The translations under genes were made by a program, and so were the position numbers. The notes beneath the pieces are model-generated. The model was not told the origin of the DNA, did no database searches, and saw nothing but the letters and a program-made list of their open reading frames with translations. Of a DNA stretch of 64,000 nt, positions 44,201 to 52,679 are shown one piece after another; the stretch's first letter is position 1, and each line of letters opens with the position of its first letter. The stretch spans positions 331,908 through 395,907 of the forward strand of contig NZ_HG931174.1 in NCBI RefSeq assembly GCF_000582785.1, in the 5' to 3' direction. This DNA comes from Candidatus Blastococcus massiliensis AP3. GTDB taxonomy: Bacteria; Actinomycetota; Actinomycetes; Mycobacteriales; Geodermatophilaceae.

Positions 44201-45346
44201 GTGTCCCGCCCCCTGGAGTCAGCTCCGGCGACGCCGGAGCCGGCTCCGGCCCCGGAGAGGCGCGACCTGCGCCGGACGGCCCGGGTCCTGCTCCGTCCGC
44301 TGGCCGTCTACGCGGCGTCCCGCGCCGCGGTGCTGGTGAGCCTCTGGCTGGTCACCCGGCTCCAACCGGGGCAGAGCATGACGGAGCTCTTCAAGACCTG
44401 GGACGGGAACCTCTACCTCCAGATCATCGAGGGTGGCTATCCCGAGTTCCCCGACGACCGGGGGATCTTCGCGTTCTTCCCGCTCTACCCCCTCACCTCC
44501 CGGGCTGCCGCCGCCCTGCCGGGCCTCGGCGCGCTGGAGGCCGGCCTGCTCGTCGGGGCCGTCGCCGGCTGCGCGGCCGCCGTCCTCCTGTGGCTGTTGT
44601 GCCGCGAGCTGCTCGACGAGCGGACCGCCGACCGGGCCGTGGCGCTCTTCGCCTTCTTCCCCGGGTCGTTCGTGCTGTCGATGGTCTACTCGGAAGGGCT
44701 GATGATCGCCCTGGCCGCGGGCTGCCTGTGGGCCCTGGTCCGGCACCAGTGGCTGCTGGCGGGAGTGCTCGCCGCGCTGGCGACGGCGTCCCGACCGAAC
44801 GCCATCGCGCTGATCGTCGCGTGCGCGTGGGCCGCCGGCATGGCCGTCCACGCGCGCCGCGACTGGCGGTCGCTGGTGGCGCCGGCGCTGGCACCGCTCG
44901 GCGTCCTCGCCTACTTCGGCCTGCTGTGGGTCCGGACCGGCGACCCGCTCACGTGGTTCACCGTGCAGCGCGAGCTCTGGGAGGAACGGGTCACGCCGAT
45001 GGCGCTGATCGACGACCTCCGCGTCTTCGTCGCGGCGCCCTTCGAGAACACCAACACGACTGCGGTCGTGATCGGTGCCGCTGTCTCCGCCGTGGGCCTG
45101 GTCATGCTGGTGCGCAGTCCCCTGCCGAGCGTGCTGAGCGTCTACGCGGCCGTGGTGATCGCGATGGCCGCGTGCAGCGAGACGCTGGGCACGCGGCCGC
45201 GGTTCGTCCTGACGGCCTTCCCGATCTTCTTCGCGTTCGCGCTGCGCCTGCAGGGTGTGGCGTTCTCCGCCGTGCTCGGGCTGTCGGCCACCCTGCTGGG
45301 CGGCTTCACGATGATCAGCGTCGCCACGCTCCTGTTCACGCCCTGA
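44201..45346 (+). CDS. PIG-V-like mannosyltransferase, integral membrane protein
   Basis: 381 residues from a GTG with GAGG 9 nt upstream; an ATG at 44192 directly abuts the same site. A Pro/Ala-rich N-terminus precedes about nine membrane helices. FKTWDGNLYLQIIEGGYPEFPDDRGIFAFFPLYPL holds the WDG acidic motif and FPLYPL sequence of the PIG-V/GPI-mannosyltransferase II family. SMVYSEGLMIALAAGCLWALVRHQW and ATASRPNAIALIVA follow. GT-C enzymes of this kind use polyprenyl-phosphate-mannose outside the membrane. It could decorate the exported glycan or lipoglycans. Same strand, 41 nt after wzt, so perhaps the end of that operon. Confidence 0.8.
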   Translation: MSRPLESAPATPEPAPAPERRDLRRTARVLLRPLAVYAASRAAVLVSLWLVTRLQPGQSMTELFKTWDGNLYLQIIEGGYPEFPDDRGIFAFFPLYPLTSRAAAALPGLGALEAGLLVGAVAGCAAAVLLWLLCRELLDERTADRAVALFAFFPGSFVLSMVYSEGLMIALAAGCLWALVRHQWLLAGVLAALATASRPNAIALIVACAWAAGMAVHARRDWRSLVAPALAPLGVLAYFGLLWVRTGDPLTWFTVQRELWEERVTPMALIDDLRVFVAAPFENTNTTAVVIGAAVSAVGLVMLVRSPLPSVLSVYAAVVIAMAACSETLGTRPRFVLTAFPIFFAFALRLQGVAFSAVLGLSATLLGGFTMISVATLLFTP

Positions 45347-45392
45347 CGCCCGGCTCCCGCCACCCGGCGTCCACCCAAGGGCACCGGCGGGC

Positions 45393-47054
45393 TCAGCGGC
45401 GCGCCCGCTCCTGGACGACGACGATCTCCGGCCCGTTCACCCCGCTGACGACCCCGAGCTGCCCGGCCAGGGGCTCGTTCTCCGGGTCGGCGAGCTCCTC
45501 GGGGTCGCCCGGTACGAAGCTGACCCGCCACTTCTCGTCGCGGACGGTGGCGCGGTCGGAACCGAATCCGTAGACCCACTTCTCCGAGACCGTCACCCGG
45601 TAGCCCTCCTGCTCGAGGCGCAGGGCCACCGAGGTGGCGGTCGACCAGGCCGCCGCCTCCCGGATGTCCAGCAGCACCCGGGCGTCGTCCCCCTCGGGAG
45701 CGGGCAGCGCACCGAGGACCATCGCGGTGGCGTCGGCGGCCCCGGGGTGGTCGTACATCTGGGTCGAGGCGGACCGGTGCAACGAGAAGCCCACGCCGAC
45801 CGACAGCGCCACCGCGACCGCCGCGGCGGCCGCGGCGGCGCGGGTCCGCGACGCCGCCGAGGGCCGGGGCAGCAGGTCGGCGAGGAGCGAGACCCCGGCG
45901 AACAGCAGGACCGCCGGGAGCACGGTGATCCACAGCACCAGGTAGTTGTGCATCGGGCCGGTGACCGCGCGCGCCGAGGCCAGCGCCGCGACCGTGCCCA
46001 CGGCGGCGACCGTGCCCAGCCACGCGGGCAGCTCGGCACCGCGGCGCCAGGCCACGACCGCGACGCCGATGCCACCGAGCAGCTGTCCGGCCACTGCGGC
46101 GATGACCGCCGGCGTGAGCAGGGTCGTGTCCATGACCTCCGGCAGCGTGTGCCAGCCGTAGACCGGCGAGCCGAGGAGCCGGCCGACGGCCGAGATCGCC
46201 TCGCGCCAGGTGTGGCTGCCCTCCTCGCCACCTCCGTAGCGGAGGTACTCGGCGAGCATGCCCAGGTTGCCCCGCCCGGCGGGCGCGGTGAGCTGCTGCC
46301 ACAGCGGCGGAACCCACATGAGGACGGCGACGGCGGCGGCGATGCCGGCGCGCAGCCGGGCCCGCGGCGTCCACCCGAGCCCCGATCGCCGTAGCCGGAT
46401 CCCCAGTGCCACGACCGTCGTCAACCCCACCAACCCGACGAGGGGTGCGGTGCCGACGTGGGTCTGCAGCACGAACGAGGCCACGGCGAGGGTGGCGGCG
46501 AAGGCGGGGATGCTCCCCGCGCACGCCCGCGCGGCGACGACGAGCAGCAGCAGGACCGGCAGGAGCAGCGCGAACGGGTTCCACAGGTTGACGAACTCGA
46601 TGGCCGGCATGCGGAGCACGTAGAGCAGGACGACGGCGGCGGCCAGCGGGCGCTGCCAGCGCCGTCCGGTGCCGGCAGCCAGGACCACCAGGGCGGCGAA
46701 CAGGCCGTGCACGAACATCGACGAGGCGATCAGGGCCTCGCCGGTCGAGCCGAACAGCCAGTACAGCGGTGCCAGGAGGACGAACCACGCCGGGCCGGGG
46801 TGCGCCCAGCCCATCCGGGAGTACGGCCCCACCGACTGGTTCAGGTGCAGCACGTCGTAGGTGTCCAGCGCCAGGAGCGCCTGGTCGCCGCCGAGCACGT
46901 GGTCGGCGGTGACCAGGAAGTAGATCCCCACCACCAGGAACGGCGCCGTCGCCGCCACGACGGACAGCAGGTCGATGACGAGCCCCGGGCGGATCCGGCG
47001 TCGACCGGCCGGCGCCGGCGTCGACTGCACGGACACGTCTTCTCGGATCGCCAT
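45393..47054 (-). CDS. Polytopic membrane protein, GT-C glycosyltransferase candidate
   Basis: 553 residues with about 10-11 membrane helices. The first outer loop after helix 1 is LVTADHVLGGDQALLALDTYDVLHLNQSVGPYSRMGWAHPGPAWFVLLAPLY. Its acidic residues (GGDQALLALDTYD) and HPGP sequence resemble GT-C or oligosaccharyl-transferase-like donors. A soluble extracytoplasmic C-terminus of about 110 residues contains DIREAAAWSTATSVALRLEQEGYRVTVSEKWVYGFGSD. No precise family was recognised. Convergent with the PIG-V-like gene (46 nt apart) and divergent from lcp at 47335. Confidence 0.6.
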   Translation of the reverse strand: MAIREDVSVQSTPAPAGRRRIRPGLVIDLLSVVAATAPFLVVGIYFLVTADHVLGGDQALLALDTYDVLHLNQSVGPYSRMGWAHPGPAWFVLLAPLYWLFGSTGEALIASSMFVHGLFAALVVLAAGTGRRWQRPLAAAVVLLYVLRMPAIEFVNLWNPFALLLPVLLLLVVAARACAGSIPAFAATLAVASFVLQTHVGTAPLVGLVGLTTVVALGIRLRRSGLGWTPRARLRAGIAAAVAVLMWVPPLWQQLTAPAGRGNLGMLAEYLRYGGGEEGSHTWREAISAVGRLLGSPVYGWHTLPEVMDTTLLTPAVIAAVAGQLLGGIGVAVVAWRRGAELPAWLGTVAAVGTVAALASARAVTGPMHNYLVLWITVLPAVLLFAGVSLLADLLPRPSAASRTRAAAAAAAVAVALSVGVGFSLHRSASTQMYDHPGAADATAMVLGALPAPEGDDARVLLDIREAAAWSTATSVALRLEQEGYRVTVSEKWVYGFGSDRATVRDEKWRVSFVPGDPEELADPENEPLAGQLGVVSGVNGPEIVVVQERARR

Positions 47055-47253
47055 CTGCGCCTCTCGCGGGGGCGCGGGTCCCCCGCGCCACGGACATCGA
47101 GCGGCCCGACCGCCCGGGCGGGTCCGCCGTTCGAGTATCGGCGCTGCGGTCCCGCCCGGGCGAACACGGGGGCGCTCGTGTGACGGAGTGGTCGCATGGT
47201 GTTCACGGGATCCGTACGACCCTCGTCTACCCGTTCCGAGGCTCTTCCGGCCC

Positions 47254-47259
47254 TATCCT
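47254..47259 (+). promoter_or_regulatory. Candidate -10 box for lcp
   Basis: TATCCT fits TANNNT and lies 75 nt upstream of the lcp ATG, within the 280-nt divergent gap between 47055 and 47334. The gap also serves the minus-strand membrane gene. No reliable -35 was seen. The long leader would contain GAGG 6 nt before the ATG. Confidence 0.35.
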
Positions 47260-47334
47260 GAGCGCCGCTCCGCCGCGGGAAAACAGCCTCCCGAACGCTC
47301 CAGGTGAGCCGGCCCGCCCCACGTGAGGACCTGC

Positions 47335-48888
47335 ATGACGGACAACGCCGACCGCTCCGGGTACGGCCGCCCCCTGCCCGCGCGGCTGGACCCCCGCGCC
47401 GGGGCGCCCTCCCGCCGGGACCGCAGGGCCGCCGCCCGGACGGACCGCGCGGAGCGGGCGCAGGACCGGCCGCGCCGTGGCCGCCGTCGCGCCGTCGCCG
47501 CGGGCCGGCTCGTCACCGCCGCCGCCTCCGTCGCGCTCCTGGCCGGCAGCGGCTGGGGCTGGTACCTGGGCCAGGTGGCCGACGCGAGCATGAACCGCAC
47601 CGACGCCATCCCGGACAGCGGCAACGAGGGCCTCGGCGACGCGATGAACCTGCTGCTCGTGGGCAGCGACAGCCGGGCGGGTGCGACCGACGCCGAACTC
47701 GACCTGCTCAACACCACCGAGAACGACGGCACCAACACCGACACGATGATCCTCGTGCACGTGCCCGCCGACGGGTCGGAGGCGTCGTTCGTGTCCTTCC
47801 CGCGCGACTCCTACGTCCAGATCCCCGGCTACGGCTGGGACAAGCTCAACGCCGCCTACGCCTACGGCTACTTCCAGGAGGCGGACGACGACGCCACCGA
47901 CGCCGAGCGCCAGGCCTCGGGCGCCCAGCTGCTGATCAAGACGATCAGCAGCCTCACCGGTCTGTCCATCGACCACTACGCCGAGGTCGACCTGCTCGGG
48001 TTCTTCAAGCTGTCCGAGGTCGTGGGCGGCGTCGAGGTCAACCTGTGCGCGCCGGCGAAGGACTCCTACTCCGGGGTCGACCTCCCTGCCGGCCCCCAGG
48101 TCCTGCAGGGCGAGCAGGCACTGGCCTTCGTCCGCCAGCGGCACGGCCTCGACCGTGGCGACTTCGACCGGATCATCCGCCAGCAGACCTACATGGCCGG
48201 CATGATCCGCAAGCTGATGGCCGATGACGTGCTGCTCGACCTGGGCAAGCAGCGTCGGCTGGTGGAGGCCGCCGCCGACTCGGTGACCGTCGACGAGTCG
48301 CTGAAGCTGCTCGACCTCGCCGCCCAGATGCAGTCGGTGCAGCCGGACAGCATCCACTTCCAGACGGTGCCCTACATCGGCGACGACCGGGACAGCCAGG
48401 ACCGCTACATCCTCCGGCTGCAGGAGAAGGAGGCGCTGCACGCCTTCTTCGCCGACCTCTCCGCCGAACCGGAGCCGGCGCCCGGGGCGCCGGCCGCCGC
48501 CCCGGAGGCCCCCGAGACCGTGGCCCCGAGCGAGGTCTCCGTCGCGGTCTACAACGGGTCGAACACGTCCGGGCTGGCCGCCTCCACCGCCGAGGAGCTG
48601 ACGGCGCAGGGGTTCCCGGTGGCCACCACGGGCAACGCGGACAGCCGCGGCTACGAGGTCACCGAGATCCGCTTCGCCGCGGGCGACGAGGGCCTGGCGG
48701 CGACGCTGGCGGCAGCCGTCCCCGGCGCGGTCACCGTCGAGTCCGACGAGCCGGCGGCCGGGACCCTCCACCTGGTCCTGGGCTCGGACTTCAACGGCGT
48801 GGGCCAGCCGGTGGACCCGCCGGCACCGGTCGAGGTCGTCGAGGGTGAGGACCCCCGCACGGCAGCCGACACCGACTGCATCAACTGA
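47335..48888 (+). CDS. LytR-CpsA-Psr (LCP) family protein with LytR_C domain
   Basis: 517 residues. Arg-rich cytoplasmic N-terminus, one membrane helix at about residues 60-80 (LVTAAASVALLAGSGWGWYLG), then the extracellular LCP domain: MNLLLVGSDSRAG, GTNTDTMILVHVPAD, ASFVSFPRDSYVQIPGYGWDKLNAAYAYG, FFKLSEVVGGVEVNLCAP and ALAFVRQRHGLDRGDFDRIIRQQTYM. The Arg and Asp of these motifs handle the pyrophosphate of a lipid-linked glycan. A Pro/Ala linker leads to a LytR_C domain, VSVAVYNGSNTSGLAASTAEEL. LCP enzymes attach glycopolymers to peptidoglycan; here arabinan-type or perosamine polymer are both possible. Equivalent to M. tuberculosis Rv3267 by position. GAGG 6 nt upstream of ATG. Confidence 0.92.
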   Translation: MTDNADRSGYGRPLPARLDPRAGAPSRRDRRAAARTDRAERAQDRPRRGRRRAVAAGRLVTAAASVALLAGSGWGWYLGQVADASMNRTDAIPDSGNEGLGDAMNLLLVGSDSRAGATDAELDLLNTTENDGTNTDTMILVHVPADGSEASFVSFPRDSYVQIPGYGWDKLNAAYAYGYFQEADDDATDAERQASGAQLLIKTISSLTGLSIDHYAEVDLLGFFKLSEVVGGVEVNLCAPAKDSYSGVDLPAGPQVLQGEQALAFVRQRHGLDRGDFDRIIRQQTYMAGMIRKLMADDVLLDLGKQRRLVEAAADSVTVDESLKLLDLAAQMQSVQPDSIHFQTVPYIGDDRDSQDRYILRLQEKEALHAFFADLSAEPEPAPGAPAAAPEAPETVAPSEVSVAVYNGSNTSGLAASTAEELTAQGFPVATTGNADSRGYEVTEIRFAAGDEGLAATLAAAVPGAVTVESDEPAAGTLHLVLGSDFNGVGQPVDPPAPVEVVEGEDPRTAADTDCIN

Positions 48889-48925
48889 CGGAGAGCTCCG
48901 CCCTCCGTCGGCCCCCGCGCAGGGG

Positions 48926-48951
48926 CCCGTCGTGAGCTCGCGAACGACGGG
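48926..48951. terminator. Hairpin between convergent lcp and dprE2
   Basis: CCCGTCGT (48926-48933) and ACGACGGG (48944-48951) are perfect complements around a 10-nt loop. A smaller stem GGCCCC/GGGGCC precedes it at about 48910-48927. Placed between two converging genes, these hairpins could terminate both transcripts. Confidence 0.55.
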
Positions 48952-48967
48952 GGGCGAGGGGGTCCTT

Positions 48968-49723
48968 TCAGAAGGGCAGGCGGCGGAAGACCGCGCGGGG
49001 GGTGTGCCGCAGTCCGCTCATGACCCAGCGCATCGCGCCGGGCACCCACACCGTGTGCCGGCCCTTGCGGATGCCGGTGACGATGGCCTCGGCCACGGCG
49101 TCGGGCGACGTCGACAGCGGTGCGTCGGGCAGGCCCTCGGTCATCTTGGACCGGACGAACCCTGGCCGGACGACGAGCACCGAGACACCGGACCCGACCA
49201 GCGAGTCCGCGAGGCCGGAGAAGTAGGCGTCCAGGCCGGCCTTCGTGGAGCCGTAGACGTAGTTGGACCGACGGGCCCGCTCGCCGGCCACCGAGGACAG
49301 GGCGACGATCACGCCGTGGCCCTGGCTGCGCATCCGGTTGGCCAGCACGGTGCCCACGACCACCGGGGCCACGTAGTTCACGTGGCCGAGGGCGGCGGCC
49401 GCAGCGGGGTCGGTGGCGAGCTGCCCCTGGTCGCCCAGCTGGCCGAACGCGATCACGGCCACGTCGATGTCGCCGCCGGCGGACGCGGCCGCGACCATGC
49501 GCGCCGGCGAGTCCGGGTCCTCCGCGTCGAAGTCGACGACCTCGACGTCGGCACCGGCGGCCCGCAGCTCGTCGGCCACGGCCGTCCGGCGGGGCGTGTC
49601 CCGGGCGGCCACGACGACGCGCAGGGGCCGCTCGGCCAGGTACCGGTGCGCGGTCGCGACGGCGATGTCGGAGGTGCCACCGACCAGCAGCAGGGAGCCG
49701 GGCGATCCGAGGGCGTCGATCAC
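48968..49723 (-). CDS. dprE2: Decaprenylphosphoryl-2-keto-beta-D-erythro-pentose reductase
   Basis: 251 residues. Cofactor loop LLLVGGTSDIAVATAHRYLAERPLR, with the GGTSDI variant seen in DprE2; IDVAVIAFGQLGDQGQLATDP; catalytic VALSSVAGERARRSNYVYGSTKAGLDAYFSGLADSL (Ser, Tyr, Lys); VLVVRPGFVRSKMTEGLPDAPLSTSPDAVAEAI. Reduces the 2-keto intermediate from DprE1 with NADH to decaprenylphosphoryl-D-arabinose. Overlaps dprE1 by 4 nt as in mycobacteria, so the two are co-translated. Paralogue at 8564 lacks a DprE1 partner. Confidence 0.93.
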   Translation of the reverse strand: MIDALGSPGSLLLVGGTSDIAVATAHRYLAERPLRVVVAARDTPRRTAVADELRAAGADVEVVDFDAEDPDSPARMVAAASAGGDIDVAVIAFGQLGDQGQLATDPAAAAALGHVNYVAPVVVGTVLANRMRSQGHGVIVALSSVAGERARRSNYVYGSTKAGLDAYFSGLADSLVGSGVSVLVVRPGFVRSKMTEGLPDAPLSTSPDAVAEAIVTGIRKGRHTVWVPGAMRWVMSGLRHTPRAVFRRLPF

Positions 49724-51075
49724 AGCGAAAGCCTCCTGGCGAGGTCGGACGTGAACACGCCGTCGGGGTCGACCCGCTCGCGTACGGCACGGAAGTCCTC
49801 GAGCCGCGGGTACATCTGCGCGAAGGTCTCCGGGCGGACCCGGGAGTCCTTCGCCAGGTAGGTGCGCCCCTCGGCGGCGATCACGACCTCGTCCAGGGAG
49901 TCGAGCAGGCCGGCCAGCCCCTTCATCACGGGGATGTCCAGCGCCAGGGTCCAGCCGGGCGAGGGGTAGGACAGCATGCCGGGGTTGCCCGGACCGAAAC
50001 GCTTGAGCACGGCAAGGAAGGACGCCGTCCCGAACGAGCTCAGCCGGTCCAGCAGCTCGCGCATGGCCTCCTCATGCCCGAAGGGCACGGTGACCTGGTA
50101 CTGCACGAAGCCCCGCGGGCCGTAGATGCGGTTCCAGCCGCCCACGGCGTCCAGGGGGTGGAAGAACGTCGGGATGCTCTGCAACTGGTTGCGCTTGAGC
50201 TTCGGCGACTTCCGGTACCAGAGCTCGTTGAACGCGGCCACGGTCGCCAGGTTCAGCAGCCCCGGCGGGAAGACGTCGGGCACCTTGACCTTGATCGACC
50301 CGTGGTACTTCAGCGGGTCGGCCTTCCGCTTCTCCGGCAGTTCGTCGAGTCGGGCGAACCGGCCGCGGGTGACCACCGAGCGGCCCATCCGCTTCCCCTT
50401 GGCGAGGGTGTCGATCCAGGCCACCGAGTACTCGTAGAGGTGGTCGGTCTCGCTGAGCAGCGTCATGAGCGAGTCGAGGTCGGGCGTGCGGTCGGTGTCC
50501 ACGAGGCAGCGCGAGGACTCGATCCGCTTCATCTGCACCTGCGCGCGCAGGATGACGCCGGTCAGGCCCATGCCGCCGGCCGTGGCCCAGAAGAGGTCCG
50601 GGTCCTGCTCGGGGCTGACCCGGTGGACCTCGCCGTCGGCGGAGAGCAGGTCCAGCCACCGGACGTGCTGGGCGAAGCTGCCCGCGACGTGGTGGTTCTT
50701 GCCGTGGATGTCCGCGCCTATGGCGCCGCCCACGGTGACCAGCCGCGTCCCCGGGGTCACCGGCACGAAGAAGCCCTGTGGCACGAACCGGTTCATCAGC
50801 TCGTCGAGCGAGATGCCGGCCTCGACGTCGACCAGTCCGGTCTCCGGGTCGAAGGCGAGGACGTCGTCGGCCGCGGTCATGTCGAGCACGTGGCCGCCGG
50901 CGTTCTGCGCCGCGTCGCCGTAGCTGCGCGCCAGGCCCCGGGCCACGACGCCGCGGCCGCCGGCCGCCGCCGTCGCGAGCACGGCGCGCACCTCGGCGTC
51001 GTCGTGCACGGGGGTGAGGACGGCGGGGGTGGGCGCGGTGCGCCCCCAGCCGTGCAGGAGGGTCGTCCTAGACAT
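49720..51075 (-). CDS. dprE1: Decaprenylphosphoryl-beta-D-ribose 2-oxidase
   Basis: 451 residues, FAD-binding type 4 (PCMH-like) oxidase. GVVARGLARSYGDAAQNAGGHVLDM is the FAD pyrophosphate region; PVTPGTRLVTVGGAIGADIHGKNHHVAGSFAQHV holds the FAD-contacting Gly-Ala-Asp-Ile-His-Gly-Lys loop; GWTLALDIP near residues 374-382 covers the position of M. tuberculosis Cys387, here Ala378; RTYLAKDSRVRPETFAQMYPR carries the conserved catalytic Lys409 of the oxidase family. It oxidises C2 of decaprenylphosphoryl-ribose, and DprE2 completes the epimerisation. Membrane-associated. Overlaps dprE2 and ubiA at either end. The Ala instead of Cys predicts natural resistance to covalent benzothiazinone inhibitors. 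Confidence 0.95.
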   Translation of the reverse strand: MSRTTLLHGWGRTAPTPAVLTPVHDDAEVRAVLATAAAGGRGVVARGLARSYGDAAQNAGGHVLDMTAADDVLAFDPETGLVDVEAGISLDELMNRFVPQGFFVPVTPGTRLVTVGGAIGADIHGKNHHVAGSFAQHVRWLDLLSADGEVHRVSPEQDPDLFWATAGGMGLTGVILRAQVQMKRIESSRCLVDTDRTPDLDSLMTLLSETDHLYEYSVAWIDTLAKGKRMGRSVVTRGRFARLDELPEKRKADPLKYHGSIKVKVPDVFPPGLLNLATVAAFNELWYRKSPKLKRNQLQSIPTFFHPLDAVGGWNRIYGPRGFVQYQVTVPFGHEEAMRELLDRLSSFGTASFLAVLKRFGPGNPGMLSYPSPGWTLALDIPVMKGLAGLLDSLDEVVIAAEGRTYLAKDSRVRPETFAQMYPRLEDFRAVRERVDPDGVFTSDLARRLSL

Positions 51076-52054
51076 CGAAGACTCCCAAGGCCATGGTCAC
51101 GACCCACAGCACGCCGAGGAAGAGCAGGACGCGGTCGCGCAGGACGATCTCCTCGGGCGCACCGGCGGCGCCCTTGTCGACGTCGACGGCGTACCGCAGG
51201 ATCGCCATGACGAACGGCGCGATGGAGATGGTCGACCACGGGACGTGCTCCTGGGTCTCCCCCATCTCGAACGCCCACAGGCTGTAGGCGGTCACCGCCA
51301 CGCCGGCCGACAGGCTCCACACGAACCGCAGGTAGCTGGCCGAGTACTCCTTGAGCGTCTTGCGCGTCGCCGCGGCGTCGCCGACGAGGACGAGCTCGGA
51401 GTACCGCTTGCCGGCCACCATGAACAGCGAGCCGAAGGCGGCCACGAGCAGGAACCACTGCGAGAGCAGCAACCCGGCGGCGACACCGCCGGCGATGCCG
51501 CGCAGCAGGAAGCCGGAGGCGACGACGGCGAGGTCGATGACCGGCTGGTTCTTGAGGAACACGCAGTAGGCCAGCTGGATGACCACGTAGCTCGCGAGCA
51601 CGAACGCCAGTTCCGGCCGGGTCAGCAGCACCGCCGCGACCAGCGCGACGGTGAACAGCACGGCGGCCATAGCGACGGCCAGCCAGCGCGGGACCACCCC
51701 GGCGGCGATCGGCCGGAACCGCTTGCGCGGGTGCCGGCGGTCCTCCTCGACGTCGATCGAGTCGTTGACCAGGTACACCGCGGAGGCGGCGAGGCAGAAC
51801 AGCACGAAGGCGACGGCGGTCGGCCGCATCACGTCGGCGTTGAAGATCTCCCCGGCGGCGAGCGGGGCGGCCAGCACGAGGACGTTCTTGACCCACTGCC
51901 GCGGCCGCAGCGCCCGGACCAGGCCCCAGGCGAAGCTGCCGCGGAAGCCGGGCAGCCGGGGGGCGAGTTCCGGCGAGGAGTGCGTCCCGACGGCGGCGGC
52001 CTCCGCCGTGGCCTCGGGAGCCAGGGCGGGGCTCGAGTGCGGTTGCACGGTCAT
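51068..52054 (-). CDS. ubiA: Decaprenyl-phosphate phosphoribosyltransferase, UbiA family
   Basis: 328 residues, about eight or nine membrane helices. RALRPRQWVKNVLVLAAPLAAGEIF; AVYLVNDSIDVEEDRRHPRKRFRPIAAG carries the NDxxDxxxD prenyl-diphosphate metal motif; QPVIDLAVVASGFLLRGIAGGVAAG covers the second acidic motif; GKRYSELVLVGDAAATRKTLKEYSASYLRFV is characteristic of the DPPR synthase subgroup. It transfers phosphoribose from PRPP to decaprenyl phosphate, the first step of arabinose donor synthesis. Overlaps dprE1 by 8 nt. The ATG was chosen because the N-terminal Ala/Pro/Ser tail starts there; upstream open frame is a shadow. Position corresponds to M. tuberculosis Rv3806c, though the mycobacterial genes are arranged differently. 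Confidence 0.93.
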   Translation of the reverse strand: MTVQPHSSPALAPEATAEAAAVGTHSSPELAPRLPGFRGSFAWGLVRALRPRQWVKNVLVLAAPLAAGEIFNADVMRPTAVAFVLFCLAASAVYLVNDSIDVEEDRRHPRKRFRPIAAGVVPRWLAVAMAAVLFTVALVAAVLLTRPELAFVLASYVVIQLAYCVFLKNQPVIDLAVVASGFLLRGIAGGVAAGLLLSQWFLLVAAFGSLFMVAGKRYSELVLVGDAAATRKTLKEYSASYLRFVWSLSAGVAVTAYSLWAFEMGETQEHVPWSTISIAPFVMAILRYAVDVDKGAAGAPEEIVLRDRVLLFLGVLWVVTMALGVFDV

Positions 52055-52587
52055 GCCTTCCTGCCTGCGTCGGGAATCATGCGACGGCGCACGACCGTGG
52101 CCACGCCCGCGCCGAGCGCCGCGCCGGACACCACGTCCGAGGGGTAGTGGACTCCCAGGAGGACCCGGGAGACCAGCATCACGGCGGTCAGCCCCACCAT
52201 CGGGGGACGGCCGATCATGGGCCCGAAGCCGACGGCGGCCGCGGCGGTGGAGCAGCTGTGCGCGCTGGGGAAGGACAGCCGACTCGGCGTCCCCACCAGC
52301 GGCGGGACGTCCTCGAGGGAGGGGCGGACCCGGCGCACGACGCGCTTGACCACCACTCCCGCCGCGTGCGCGGCGACCACGCCGGCCATGCCGGCCGCCC
52401 ACTCCTCGCGGCGCCGACCGCGGGCCCACCCGGCAGCGCCGAGGGCCAGCCAGCCCAGCGCGTGCTCGCCGAAGTGCGACAGTCCCTGGGCGACGGGCAC
52501 GGCCTTCGAGCCGCCCAGCGTGCGGCGTACCGACCGGAGCCCCGCGTGGTCGATCCGGGTCAGGGCAGCACTCGGTACGGCGGTCAT
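52051..52587 (-). CDS. PAP2-family phosphatase, decaprenylphosphoryl-5-phosphoribose phosphatase candidate
   Basis: 178 residues. PAP2 motif 1 is KRVVRRVRPSLEDVP, motif 2 LSFPSAHSCSTAAAAVGF, motif 3 SRVLLGVHYPSDVVSG. Several hydrophobic helices place it in the membrane. It overlaps ubiA by 4 nt, so it is translationally coupled to DPPR synthase, and therefore is probably the phosphatase that removes the 5-phosphate from decaprenylphosphoryl-phosphoribose, as proposed for Rv3807c. ATG at 52587 selected over an upstream in-frame ATG because the family N-terminus TAVPSAALTRIDHAG begins here. First gene of the ubiA-dprE1-dprE2 operon. Confidence 0.87.
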   Translation of the reverse strand: MTAVPSAALTRIDHAGLRSVRRTLGGSKAVPVAQGLSHFGEHALGWLALGAAGWARGRRREEWAAGMAGVVAAHAAGVVVKRVVRRVRPSLEDVPPLVGTPSRLSFPSAHSCSTAAAAVGFGPMIGRPPMVGLTAVMLVSRVLLGVHYPSDVVSGAALGAGVATVVRRRMIPDAGRKA

Positions 52588-52679
52588 CGAGTGCCGACTG
52601 TAGACGGGAGCCCGGTCGGACGCCGGTACGACGCGGGGCGGACCGCTCCGTCGCAACGCCCGCCTGCCACTCTTGTCCC

